Virus record (IMG/VR): IMGVR_UViG_3300022169_000004
Location: 1-49,658 of that record
Source: a virus
Direction: 5' to 3' (one strand)
Length of the DNA stretch: 49,658 nucleotides
Below are positions 1-5,619 of this stretch, piece after piece. Both the position numbers and the translations under genes were made by a program. Position 1 is the stretch's first letter. Each line of letters opens with the position of its first letter. Below the pieces are notes generated by a model. The model did not search any database. It saw nothing but the letters and a program-made list of their open reading frames with translations, and was not told the DNA's origin.

Positions 1-12
1 ACTACAACTCAA

Positions 13-204
13 ATGACTAGTGCTGCTTTATACGAAATCTCATTTGAAACCCAAGAGCGAATGTGTATGGAAAAAGCTAGAAAACTTGAATCTTTAGGTC
101 TCAAGGAATATACAGTAATAACAGCTGATACTGTATACTATGTAGTAATACCTCTTGATAGTGCTGTTAACCACAGTACTTTTGTTAAATACTTTGAAAA
201 GTAA
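13..204 (+). CDS. Small hypothetical protein, possibly 5'-truncated
   Basis: 63 aa from the first ATG. I do not recognise the family. The frame stays open back to base 1 (codons ACT ACA ACT CAA precede the ATG), so the gene may begin outside the window. It has a charged N-terminal half and a beta-rich C-terminal half (VITADTVYYVVIPL). It is the first of a run of small early genes read rightwards and is followed by a 51-base AT-rich gap that carries a promoter-like motif. Confidence 0.55.
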   Translation: MTSAALYEISFETQERMCMEKARKLESLGLKEYTVITADTVYYVVIPLDSAVNHSTFVKYFEK

Positions 205-217
205 ACTTTATTTATAA

Positions 218-239
218 ATACGATTACTTATATATAATA
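218..239 (+). promoter_or_regulatory. Early promoter motif copy 1 (ACGA-N9-TATAATA)
   Basis: ATACGA at 218-223, nine bases, then TATAATA at 233-239. The preceding TTTATAA is also shared with the copy at 2539. There is no TTGACA-like -35 box. The -10-like box lies 17 bases before the ATG at 256. The motif recurs at 1826, 2548 and 3626 with exactly the same 9-base spacing. Its promoter function is inferred. Confidence 0.6.
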
Positions 240-255
240 TCTTAAATAATAAATC

Positions 256-495
256 ATGACAACTAAAAATGCAATTATCTCTTTAATTAAAAAGCGAAAC
301 GAAGGTTACAGTAGCACTAATGTTAAATGGAACTACGAGGTATCAAAGACACCGTGGTCAAATCACGAAGTAATAAACGTAAAAGGCTTTGAAGTATCAA
401 AAGTCTTTTCATGCATGTCTATGTTAATAGAGCCTATGGTTGCTAGCGTAGAAATTGTAAATGACAGAGAAGTTAATCTAAGAATATCTAGATAA
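256..495 (+). CDS. Small hypothetical early protein
   Basis: 79 aa, basic, not recognised. It has no transmembrane segment and no recognisable motif. It lies just downstream of the first ACGA/TATAATA promoter motif. Its TAA stop overlaps the next start (TAATG), so the two are probably translated from one message. Such small, fast-evolving proteins at a phage early end often target host functions; that is inference from position only. Confidence 0.6.
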   Translation: MTTKNAIISLIKKRNEGYSSTNVKWNYEVSKTPWSNHEVINVKGFEVSKVFSCMSMLIEPMVASVEIVNDREVNLRISR

Positions 496-725
496 TGACT
501 GATACAACAAACCCCTGGGATATGCTATGGGCAATACAAGAAAAGCATGAATGCTTTTGGAGAAACAAGTGGAACCATGTAAGTGAGGAATGGGATAGTG
601 TACCATTTACAAAAGACGACATCGACAACATGGAGCTTTATGAAGTAAGTGAGTTGCTTAACGACCACCTGGAAGGCCTAACTGACGAGTTAATGTATTT
701 TTCATTTTCTTTGCGAAGAATGTGA
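495..725 (+). CDS. Small acidic hypothetical early protein
   Basis: 76 aa, acidic and rich in Trp and Glu (WDMLWAIQEKHECFW near the N-terminus), predicted mostly helical. Its start is coupled to the upstream gene through TAATG. I do not recognise a family. The 59-base gap after it holds only a 13-codon ORF at 731-772, which I do not call. Confidence 0.6.
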   Translation: MTDTTNPWDMLWAIQEKHECFWRNKWNHVSEEWDSVPFTKDDIDNMELYEVSELLNDHLEGLTDELMYFSFSLRRM

Positions 726-784
726 TTAAGATGAGCAATCAAAAAATAGTTGGTTTTTTCAAAATTAAATAACTACAAAAATAA

Positions 785-1123
785 ATGGTAACAATAAGCA
801 GAATAAAAGAAGATGAAGCTGGCTTGGCTAACGGTACAAGTTATCACGGCCACGGTGTTTGGTGTAGTCTAAATGAAATAGTATCAGTGTTTGGAAAACA
901 ACATTATACTGGTCCTAAATCTGAGAAAGCTCAAAACGAGTGGTTACTTGAAACTTCTGAAGGAAATATAGTAACGATTTACGATTGGAAACAACACAGA
1001 AACTTCGGCGATGACGAAGTTATATCATGGCACATAGGATCTCACGGTCGTCAAGTGTCTAGGTTAGCAAAAGAATTAATAATTAATGAGTTAAACATAT
1101 ATAAATTACTAAACAATGGTTAA
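785..1123 (+). CDS. Hypothetical early protein
   Basis: 112 aa, unrecognised. The fold looks mixed alpha/beta. One segment (TIYDWKQHRNFGDDEVISWHIG) has the look of small phage proteins that bind a protein partner, but no catalytic motif is visible. It starts after an A-rich leader and ends overlapping the next gene by 8 bases, where the ATG sits inside the last codons (AACAATGGTTAA). Confidence 0.6.
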   Translation: MVTISRIKEDEAGLANGTSYHGHGVWCSLNEIVSVFGKQHYTGPKSEKAQNEWLLETSEGNIVTIYDWKQHRNFGDDEVISWHIGSHGRQVSRLAKELIINELNIYKLLNNG

Positions 1124-1379
1124 AAAACAAGCACAATTCCAAATACTTCAAGTATTAGTAGACAGCTACTGGCTCACAAGTATTGATCCTAAAAATCTTT
1201 CAGAAGATTTAATAGATGAGCAGAACGCTATATTCGAACATCTATTATATAATATGGATTATGACTGCGAGGGTGATGAAGAGATGTCTAGTTATATGTT
1301 AAGGGCAACTCACTCAGAATCAGCAAATTATTACTTAGAAGTGTTTTTACCTAAATTTAAAATACAGTATCTAAAATAA
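1116..1379 (+). CDS. Hypothetical early protein
   Basis: 87 aa, acidic in the middle (DCEGDEEMSSYM), unrecognised. It begins inside the tail of the upstream gene, so it is translationally coupled. The overlap ATGGTTAAAAAA is nearly the same as the one at 9795. It is followed four bases later by the DnaA-like gene. Confidence 0.6.
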   Translation: MVKKQAQFQILQVLVDSYWLTSIDPKNLSEDLIDEQNAIFEHLLYNMDYDCEGDEEMSSYMLRATHSESANYYLEVFLPKFKIQYLK

Positions 1380-1383
1380 ATAT

Positions 1384-1836
1384 ATGGAAGACATACTAAA
1401 AGAGATAACTGATAAGCAAAAAGAAATAAGTTTGCTATACACCAGACTCAGGCGTACTATGCGCTTATATCAACACGACACTCAATTACTTAGTGTTCAA
1501 AAAATCCGTAGAGCTACAGAAGATCTTAAACATGTATGCGAAACGCTAGATGTAACAACAGATCGGGTTTGCTCTAAAGAAAGATCGCTAGACGTATTGA
1601 TTGTAAGACAATCTTTAGCTTATATTTTTAATGAAAAATATGGTATGACACTGTCTTCTATAGGTTTAATGTTCAATAGAGATCACTCTACTATAATAAA
1701 CAATGTTAATAGAGTTAAAGATGCCATATGGTTGTACGAACATAAAGGCATTGATAGCGGACTAATAATAAAAAGTTTAAACAGTATATGCGAAATAGTA
1801 GGCGTAAAAGAAATACAATTTAAAAACGAAGAATAA
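1384..1836 (+). CDS. DnaA domain IV-like DNA-binding protein
   Basis: 150 aa. Residues about 55-113 match the C-terminal DNA-binding domain (domain IV) of the bacterial initiator DnaA: a helix that begins CSKERSLDVLIVRQSLAYIF, then SSIGLMFNRDHSTIINNVNRV, which carries the DnaA signature RDHST at 99-103. In DnaA this helix-turn-helix reads the DnaA box. The AAA+ ATPase domain is missing. Residues 1-50 are helical and charged instead, possibly for dimerisation or partner binding. It may direct phage origin recognition, or occupy host DnaA boxes and block host initiation; both roles are inference. It is followed immediately by promoter motif copy 2. Confidence 0.8.
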   Translation: MEDILKEITDKQKEISLLYTRLRRTMRLYQHDTQLLSVQKIRRATEDLKHVCETLDVTTDRVCSKERSLDVLIVRQSLAYIFNEKYGMTLSSIGLMFNRDHSTIINNVNRVKDAIWLYEHKGIDSGLIIKSLNSICEIVGVKEIQFKNEE

Positions 1837-1846
1837 TATATAATAA
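1826..1846 (+). promoter_or_regulatory. Early promoter motif copy 2, leaderless arrangement
   Basis: ACGA at 1826-1829, nine bases, TATAATA at 1839-1845. It overlaps the end of the DnaA-like gene. The hexamer TATAAT ends at 1844 and the ATG of the next gene starts at 1851, leaving six bases. A normal start site about 7 bases after a -10 box would fall on the A of the start codon and give a leaderless mRNA. Confidence 0.55.
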
Positions 1847-1850
1847 TGAT

Positions 1851-2156
1851 ATGGAAAATAATTTAACAAGATATTTAAAAGACATGGTATCAAAAAAGAA
1901 TAAAGAAATAACCTTCAACTACGACGAGGTCGTTGAGATAATGTCAAACACTCTTAATAACTTAACTGAAACAATTGACATAAGTGATTGCATTGAACTT
2001 GGTGATTATACTTTACGTATGGACTACGATAATTACGTTCATATTGAGGATGCTGAGTTTACTGCCGACGATTTATTAGATGAAATTGGTATTCATTTTA
2101 AAGATAACTTAGATAGTTTAAAAGATTACAAAATTGAACAAAATGAAGTGGCTTAA
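1851..2156 (+). CDS. Hypothetical acidic early protein
   Basis: 101 aa, acidic, especially towards the C-terminus (HIEDAEFTADDLLDEIG). Unrecognised. The start lies six bases after the -10-like box of promoter motif copy 2. It overlaps the next small gene by 14 bases. Confidence 0.6.
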   Translation: MENNLTRYLKDMVSKKNKEITFNYDEVVEIMSNTLNNLTETIDISDCIELGDYTLRMDYDNYVHIEDAEFTADDLLDEIGIHFKDNLDSLKDYKIEQNEVA

Positions 2157-2292
2157 AAAAGAAACAAATCAAGATAAAATAGAGTTTTATTTAAACGTGC
2201 TTTTAGTTTTATCAAAAAATACTAAACTTAGTTCTTATGAAAGAAATAAGTACATTAAGATATTAAACAATATTACTGAAAATATAAGCTAA
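2143..2292 (+). CDS. Small basic hypothetical protein (49 aa)
   Basis: 49 codons plus TAA, with Lys-rich ends (starts MKWLKKETNQDKIEFYL) and a predicted amphipathic helix. It starts 14 bases inside the upstream gene and ends TAATG on the next, filling what would otherwise be a 135-base gap. The overlaps on both sides are the pattern used throughout this operon and are the main support. Function unknown. Confidence 0.55.
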   Translation: MKWLKKETNQDKIEFYLNVLLVLSKNTKLSSYERNKYIKILNNITENIS

Positions 2293-2537
2293 TGAATTAT
2301 ACAACAGAAAAAGGTAGTTTCAAAAAATGGTCATATGTAGTAACTATACCAGATGAGATATTTGGTATTGAATACGGATCATTTGAATACTGGGATAACG
2401 AAACAAATGGTTATGATGATTATGAAGAGGGCCAATTAACATTTGAAGATGGCGAGTTCTTTGACTACGACGGTGTAAGTACACTACCCGATTTTATAAT
2501 AAAAGAAATAGCTAAACATAGAAAAATAAACATCTAA
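2292..2537 (+). CDS. Acidic hypothetical protein, possible DNA mimic
   Basis: 81 aa, very rich in Asp, Glu, Tyr and Gly (DNETNGYDDYEEGQLTFEDG) and predicted mostly beta. Its strong negative charge resembles phage DNA-mimic proteins such as inhibitors of restriction enzymes or polymerase, but this is only a composition argument. It starts at TAATG on the preceding gene. Promoter motif copy 3 lies right after it. Confidence 0.55.
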   Translation: MNYTTEKGSFKKWSYVVTIPDEIFGIEYGSFEYWDNETNGYDDYEEGQLTFEDGEFFDYDGVSTLPDFIIKEIAKHRKINI

Positions 2538-2545
2538 ATTTATAA

Positions 2546-2568
2546 ATACGACGCTTAATATATAATAA
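2546..2568 (+). promoter_or_regulatory. Early promoter motif copy 3, leaderless arrangement
   Basis: ATACGA at 2546-2551, nine bases, TATAATAA at 2561-2568. The 13-base stretch TTTATAAATACGA at 2539-2551 is identical to 211-223. TATAAT ends at 2566 and the next ATG starts at 2573, the same six-base gap as at 1851, so transcription probably starts at or beside the start codon. Confidence 0.6.
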
Positions 2569-2572
2569 CAAC

Positions 2573-2893
2573 ATGAAAAATAATAAATATAATGGTTATG
2601 CTAACTACATGACATTTAGAATAATGCATGATTTTTTAGATCAATTAGTTGTAGATGAGTTTGATGCGGCTGTATCAAGGCTACACCGACACGAAGACTT
2701 TTATGCTAAAAAGTTTGATGCTGAAAAAGTTGCGAGATATGTTAGAGAATCACTGCAATCAATGTGTGATGTTGAAGCTGGTAAATTACATTATACAGTA
2801 TGGGATTACGCAATGACCGCACTTATCCATGTAGACTGGGAAGAACTTGCTATACACGTCAATACAGACTTAGAAGAAAAAATGAATGACTAG
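2573..2893 (+). CDS. DUF7249-like phage protein
   Basis: 106 aa. The N-terminus YNGYANYMTFRIM resembles a small phage and plasmid family that begins YNGWxNYxTWNV, which I know as DUF7249-like; its function is unknown. The body has helical segments and ends acidic. It is led by promoter motif copy 3 and overlaps the next gene by 8 bases. The family match is by eye. Confidence 0.6.
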   Translation: MKNNKYNGYANYMTFRIMHDFLDQLVVDEFDAAVSRLHRHEDFYAKKFDAEKVARYVRESLQSMCDVEAGKLHYTVWDYAMTALIHVDWEELAIHVNTDLEEKMND

Positions 2894-3161
2894 TAAAGAA
2901 TTAAAACACCTAAAATCTTTAAGGCGCATATTTGAAATAGCAGAAAGCAGTAATGATTACTCTTTATCTGATGCCGAAATGGATTACTTTGGTTATCTTA
3001 TACTTAAAGATGAACTGAGAAAAACTAATAAAATAATAAAAGAATACGAAAGCCTAGAAAAATATGAAGCAGCACACGAACTACTTCAATCAGTTAACAC
3101 ATTAAAAGAACATATAAAAGAAATAGAAGAAGACAACAACTTTAATAAAATTAAAATATGA
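2886..3161 (+). CDS. Helical hypothetical protein
   Basis: 91 aa, almost entirely helical with charged heptad-like stretches near residues 38-85 (KIIKEYESLEKYEAAHELL), likely coiled coil. Unrecognised. It is linked to both neighbours by overlaps, ending ATGA with the next gene. Confidence 0.55.
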   Translation: MTSKELKHLKSLRRIFEIAESSNDYSLSDAEMDYFGYLILKDELRKTNKIIKEYESLEKYEAAHELLQSVNTLKEHIKEIEEDNNFNKIKI

Positions 3162-3367
3162 GAACGTTTAACAAGTACAAACAAAATCTAAGACAGCAAG
3201 GCGATAAGATATGGTCTTACTCTACACATGTTGCAACGATAATGTATGACAAAGAATACCATCCATCCCATTTAGAACAGCTCGGGTATTGGAGTCAAAC
3301 AACTCAAAAGCATATTAACTATGCTGCATCTGAGCTAGGATTAGCAGTAGTTAAATCAGCAGCATAA
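3158..3367 (+). CDS. Hypothetical basic early protein
   Basis: 69 aa, basic, unrecognised. The N-terminus is rich in Lys, Arg and Gln (FNKYKQNLRQQGDKIW). The segment HPSHLEQLGYWSQTTQKHINYAASELG looks like a small helix-turn-helix or winged-helix arrangement, but I cannot name the family. The start overlaps the previous stop (ATGA). Confidence 0.55.
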   Translation: MRTFNKYKQNLRQQGDKIWSYSTHVATIMYDKEYHPSHLEQLGYWSQTTQKHINYAASELGLAVVKSAA

Positions 3368-3378
3368 TTTATTTAAAA

Positions 3379-3564
3379 ATGGACTATAAAAAAATAAACA
3401 ACATTGAAGTAGATGGAATAGACACTAAAGACTATCCTGATTTTTGTGACGCATTTATATCAAGTGCTGATTATTATGGTAAAGAAATGACTGAAGAACA
3501 ATTAGATGAATTAAATGAAGATAGTGACTTTGTCTATGAATGTGTGCAAAATCATTTGTTTTAA
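3379..3564 (+). CDS. Conserved small acidic phage protein
   Basis: 61 aa. The pattern D-x-K-D-Y-P-D-F-C-D-A-F-I followed by EEQLDELNED is one I associate with a widespread small phage family of unknown function. Acidic, helical, no membrane segment. A 115-base stretch follows that holds a duplicated fragment and promoter motif copy 4. Confidence 0.6.
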   Translation: MDYKKINNIEVDGIDTKDYPDFCDAFISSADYYGKEMTEEQLDELNEDSDFVYECVQNHLF

Positions 3565-3565
3565 T

Positions 3566-3634
3566 TATAAAGCTATGAAAGCAATATTGATAACAATAGC
3601 ATGGTGCTACAAATACAGAAATAATACGATCTAA
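3566..3634 (+). pseudogene. Remnant duplicate of the 5' end of the 3D-domain gene
   Basis: Bases 3566-3590 match 4113-4137 at 24 of 25 positions. They cover the leader and first codons (ATGAAAGCAATATTGA) of the 3D-domain gene downstream. Here the frame runs only 19 codons (3575-3634) before TAA, and similarity fades after about 40 bases. It is best read as a decayed partial duplication. A short leader peptide is a less likely alternative. Confidence 0.45.
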
Positions 3635-3646
3635 AAAGTATAATAT
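3624..3646 (+). promoter_or_regulatory. Early promoter motif copy 4 (ACGA-N9-TATAATA)
   Basis: ATACGA at 3624-3629, nine bases, TATAATAT at 3639-3646. It overlaps the end of the remnant fragment and stands 34 bases before the ATG at 3680. Geometry is identical to the copies at 220, 1826 and 2548. Confidence 0.55.
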
Positions 3647-3679
3647 ACTAAACAATAAACAAATGAAACTAATCAAATC

Positions 3680-4117
3680 ATGAGAACAATAGAAACAAAA
3701 GTTTACACAATAGATGAACACCCTGATCAAGATAAATGCTTTGAGTGGATGAAAGATAATATGTACGACTTGAATGAACATTCAGTATATGAAGTAGTAG
3801 ATAGCTTGAAAGCATTACAAAAAGTAATTGGTGGAGATTTAGATTATTCAATCGGTCAATCACCAGATAGAGGAGAATTTATAACATTCAAAAACTACGG
3901 TGAGGATTCGCTTAAAGAGCTTAATACTGATGAATGTCCACTAACTGGAGTATGTTGGGATGCTGACTTAATTAAAAGTATGCAAGCAAATGGAGATGCT
4001 TATGGTGTATTGCGAGCATTGCATGAAGACACTGAGTACGTTTATTCAGATGAAGGATTAAAAGAACTTTGCGAAGCAAACGAGTACGAATTTACTGAAG
4101 AAGGTGAAAAAATATAA
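3680..4117 (+). CDS. Conserved phage protein, unknown function
   Basis: 145 aa, acidic. The start RTIETKVYTIDEHPDQDKCFEW resembles a common phage and prophage family that begins RTIExxVYxFDEL and contains a Trp-rich helical core; no biochemical role is known to me. It has no visible catalytic motif and no membrane segment. It is led by promoter motif copy 4 and its stop sits four bases before the next ATG. Confidence 0.6.
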   Translation: MRTIETKVYTIDEHPDQDKCFEWMKDNMYDLNEHSVYEVVDSLKALQKVIGGDLDYSIGQSPDRGEFITFKNYGEDSLKELNTDECPLTGVCWDADLIKSMQANGDAYGVLRALHEDTEYVYSDEGLKELCEANEYEFTEEGEKI

Positions 4118-4121
4118 AACT

Positions 4122-4457
4122 ATGAAAGCAATATTGACAATGGTGCTTGTAACAGCTACAATATATCACGCTGACCCAAAGCAGTGTAATGCTGACTACC
4201 TAACTACAGCGTCAATGAAAAAAATTGACGAATCAAATCCACAAGGACACCGTTGGATTGCAGTTTCGCGCGATCTGGAGGCCTTAGGGTTTACGTTTGA
4301 TACAGATGTTGCAATTGAATGTTGTTGTCCGTTAGACGGCGTGTGGACCGTTCAAGATCGAATGAATAAAAGATGGACTAAACGCATAGACTTCCTTGTA
4401 AACAAAGATGTTACTGGTGGCATATGGTATGATGTAGAAATAACTAAATTAAAATAA
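4122..4457 (+). CDS. 3D-domain (double-psi beta-barrel) protein
   Basis: 111 aa from the ATG at 4122; a GTG at 4104 would add six residues inside the previous gene and is less likely. It matches the 3D domain, named for three Asp residues: VTATIYHADPKQCN (10-23), RWIAVSRDL (44-52, Asp51), VQDRMNKRW (77-85, Asp79) and KRIDFLV (87-93, Asp90). The fold is shared with MltA-type lytic transglycosylases and spore cortex proteins, so peptidoglycan cleavage is the likely activity. No clear signal peptide: the hydrophobic start appears to be the first beta strand. It sits in the early region, far from the lysis genes near 17 kb. Confidence 0.75.
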   Translation: MKAILTMVLVTATIYHADPKQCNADYLTTASMKKIDESNPQGHRWIAVSRDLEALGFTFDTDVAIECCCPLDGVWTVQDRMNKRWTKRIDFLVNKDVTGGIWYDVEITKLK

Positions 4458-4459
4458 TT

Positions 4460-4669
4460 ATGAGTAACATGAGCTACTGCAGGTTTGAAAACACTGCTAG
4501 AGACTTTCAAGATTGCCTAAATGCACTTGAAGAATTGATTAACAATCATGGCGTTGACGAACATGGAGATAAACTAAGTAAAACAGAATATCATGCTATG
4601 ATAGACATGGCTAGTACCGCTGAAGAGTATCTTAATACGTGTGAAGAATTTATTGAAATGATAAACTGA
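4460..4669 (+). CDS. Conserved small phage protein (SNMSYCRFENT family)
   Basis: 69 aa. The N-terminus MSNMSYCRFENT followed by DCLNALEEL is a hallmark I recognise from many phage and prophage small proteins without known function. It is helical and acidic. The stop overlaps the next start as TGATG. Confidence 0.65.
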   Translation: MSNMSYCRFENTARDFQDCLNALEELINNHGVDEHGDKLSKTEYHAMIDMASTAEEYLNTCEEFIEMIN

Positions 4670-4815
4670 TGAAAAAACTTCAATTGTATAAATTAATTTT
4701 GCGTTTAATAACCCGCGCGGTTGCTATACATGATACATCTGTTATAAAAGAAAGCAGGTTAGCAAAACGTTTAAACATTAACAAACCAAAAATAAAAAGA
4801 AATGAAAAGGACTAA
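4669..4815 (+). CDS. Small basic hypothetical protein (48 aa)
   Basis: 48 codons plus TAA, strongly basic, beginning MKKLQLYKLILRLITRAV and ending in a Lys-rich tail. The N-terminal 20 residues form an amphipathic or membrane-associating helix. Support comes from the TGATG coupling at its start and a 14-base overlap with the next ORF. Function unknown. Confidence 0.5.
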   Translation: MKKLQLYKLILRLITRAVAIHDTSVIKESRLAKRLNINKPKIKRNEKD

Positions 4816-4933
4816 GGATATAGCTTTAGAAGAAATGCAAAAAGATAATGATAAGCTTGACGAGTACAATAAAATATTTAATGAAGCTCTTAATTTATTT
4901 GAAGAACTTTTTGAACAAGATTTAAAAGGTTAG
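4802..4933 (+). CDS. Small acidic helical protein (43 aa)
   Basis: 43 codons plus TAG. It is helical and acidic (FNEALNLFEELFEQDL near the end). It starts inside the end of the basic 48-aa gene, so the two may form a coupled acidic/basic pair. A folded RNA element follows at 4944. Function unknown. Confidence 0.5.
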   Translation: MKRTKDIALEEMQKDNDKLDEYNKIFNEALNLFEELFEQDLKG

Positions 4934-4943
4934 TTTTTAAAAC

Positions 4944-4990
4944 TGGGACATTAGGCCTTTAAGATCCCTTAGTAAGGGGCTATTGTCCCA
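4944..4990 (+). promoter_or_regulatory. Nested hairpin element upstream of the HTH gene
   Basis: Outer stem TGGGACA (4944-4950) pairs with TGTCCCA (4984-4990). Inside it CCCTT (4966-4970), loop AGT, AAGGG (4974-4978) forms a second hairpin. There is no U-tract, so it is not a standard terminator. It ends 11 bases before the ATG of the HTH gene and could control its translation or stability, or be a small structured RNA. It does not match a riboswitch I know. Confidence 0.5.
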
Positions 4991-5001
4991 CATTGTATTT
5001 G

Positions 5002-5619
5002 ATGTCAGATAGAAAAAATTTAGATTGGTTAAACCGTAAGCGTATATGCTACGTACAATACCCTATAACAGATAAACCAACAGAGGTTTACAATTGGGGT
5101 TGGTACTATGAATGCGGTACTTACCAATGTTACGAGTTATTTAGATCTAAAGCTAAAATAAACTCTTTAAGATCTTTTAAGTGGCATTTATATGTTCTTT
5201 TATATATTAATGATGGTATACTCTTTGATCAGTTTAAAGATTTAGTTTACTTTTTAGCTACAAAAGATAATAATTTTGTTAATATAGATTTATCTGTATC
5301 TTTACTCGATAATTTGATTAGTGAAATGCATGGCAATGAGATTAAGTTTGCACCTAAAAATAAACTTAGAAAAGTTATATTTAAAATAGGTACAGGTCTT
5401 GAAATTCATGAAAAGCTATCTATAGTTGGAAAGCTAATAGGTAGATCAAAGAAAATATCTGAACAAGATATTTATGAATGTATGTTAGATATTAATGCAG
5501 CGGGTAAAAAAATAACCATTACACTATTATCTAAGTTACTATGTTGTTCTACAAAGACCATTCATAGAAACATAACTGATCAGTTGATTGAAGAGAAAAA
5601 AATACTAAATGAAAGTTAA
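5002..5619 (+). CDS. Putative regulator with C-terminal helix-turn-helix
   Basis: 205 aa from the ATG at 5002; an upstream in-frame TTG at 4993 is possible. I do not recognise the N-terminal 150 residues, which are rich in Trp, Tyr and Lys. The C-terminus, about 165-200, reads KKITITLLSKLLCCSTKTIHR, a typical helix-turn-helix in which the second helix begins at CSTKTIHR. The gene is preceded by a folded RNA element and its stop overlaps the sigma factor start (TAATG), so it is probably a transcription or replication regulator made with it. Role inferred. Confidence 0.6.
   Translation: MSDRKNLDWLNRKRICYVQYPITDKPTEVYNWGWYYECGTYQCYELFRSKAKINSLRSFKWHLYVLLYINDGILFDQFKDLVYFLATKDNNFVNIDLSVSLLDNLISEMHGNEIKFAPKNKLRKVIFKIGTGLEIHEKLSIVGKLIGRSKKISEQDIYECMLDINAAGKKITITLLSKLLCCSTKTIHRNITDQLIEEKKILNES

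Noticed and set aside
731-772. 13-codon ORF (MSNQKIVGFFKIK) in the gap between early genes
   Set aside because: Too short and with no overlap signal or recognisable motif; chance occurrence is likely.
4944-4990. tRNA or terminator reading of the nested hairpin
   Set aside because: No anticodon, T-loop or CCA pattern, and no T-run after the stem.
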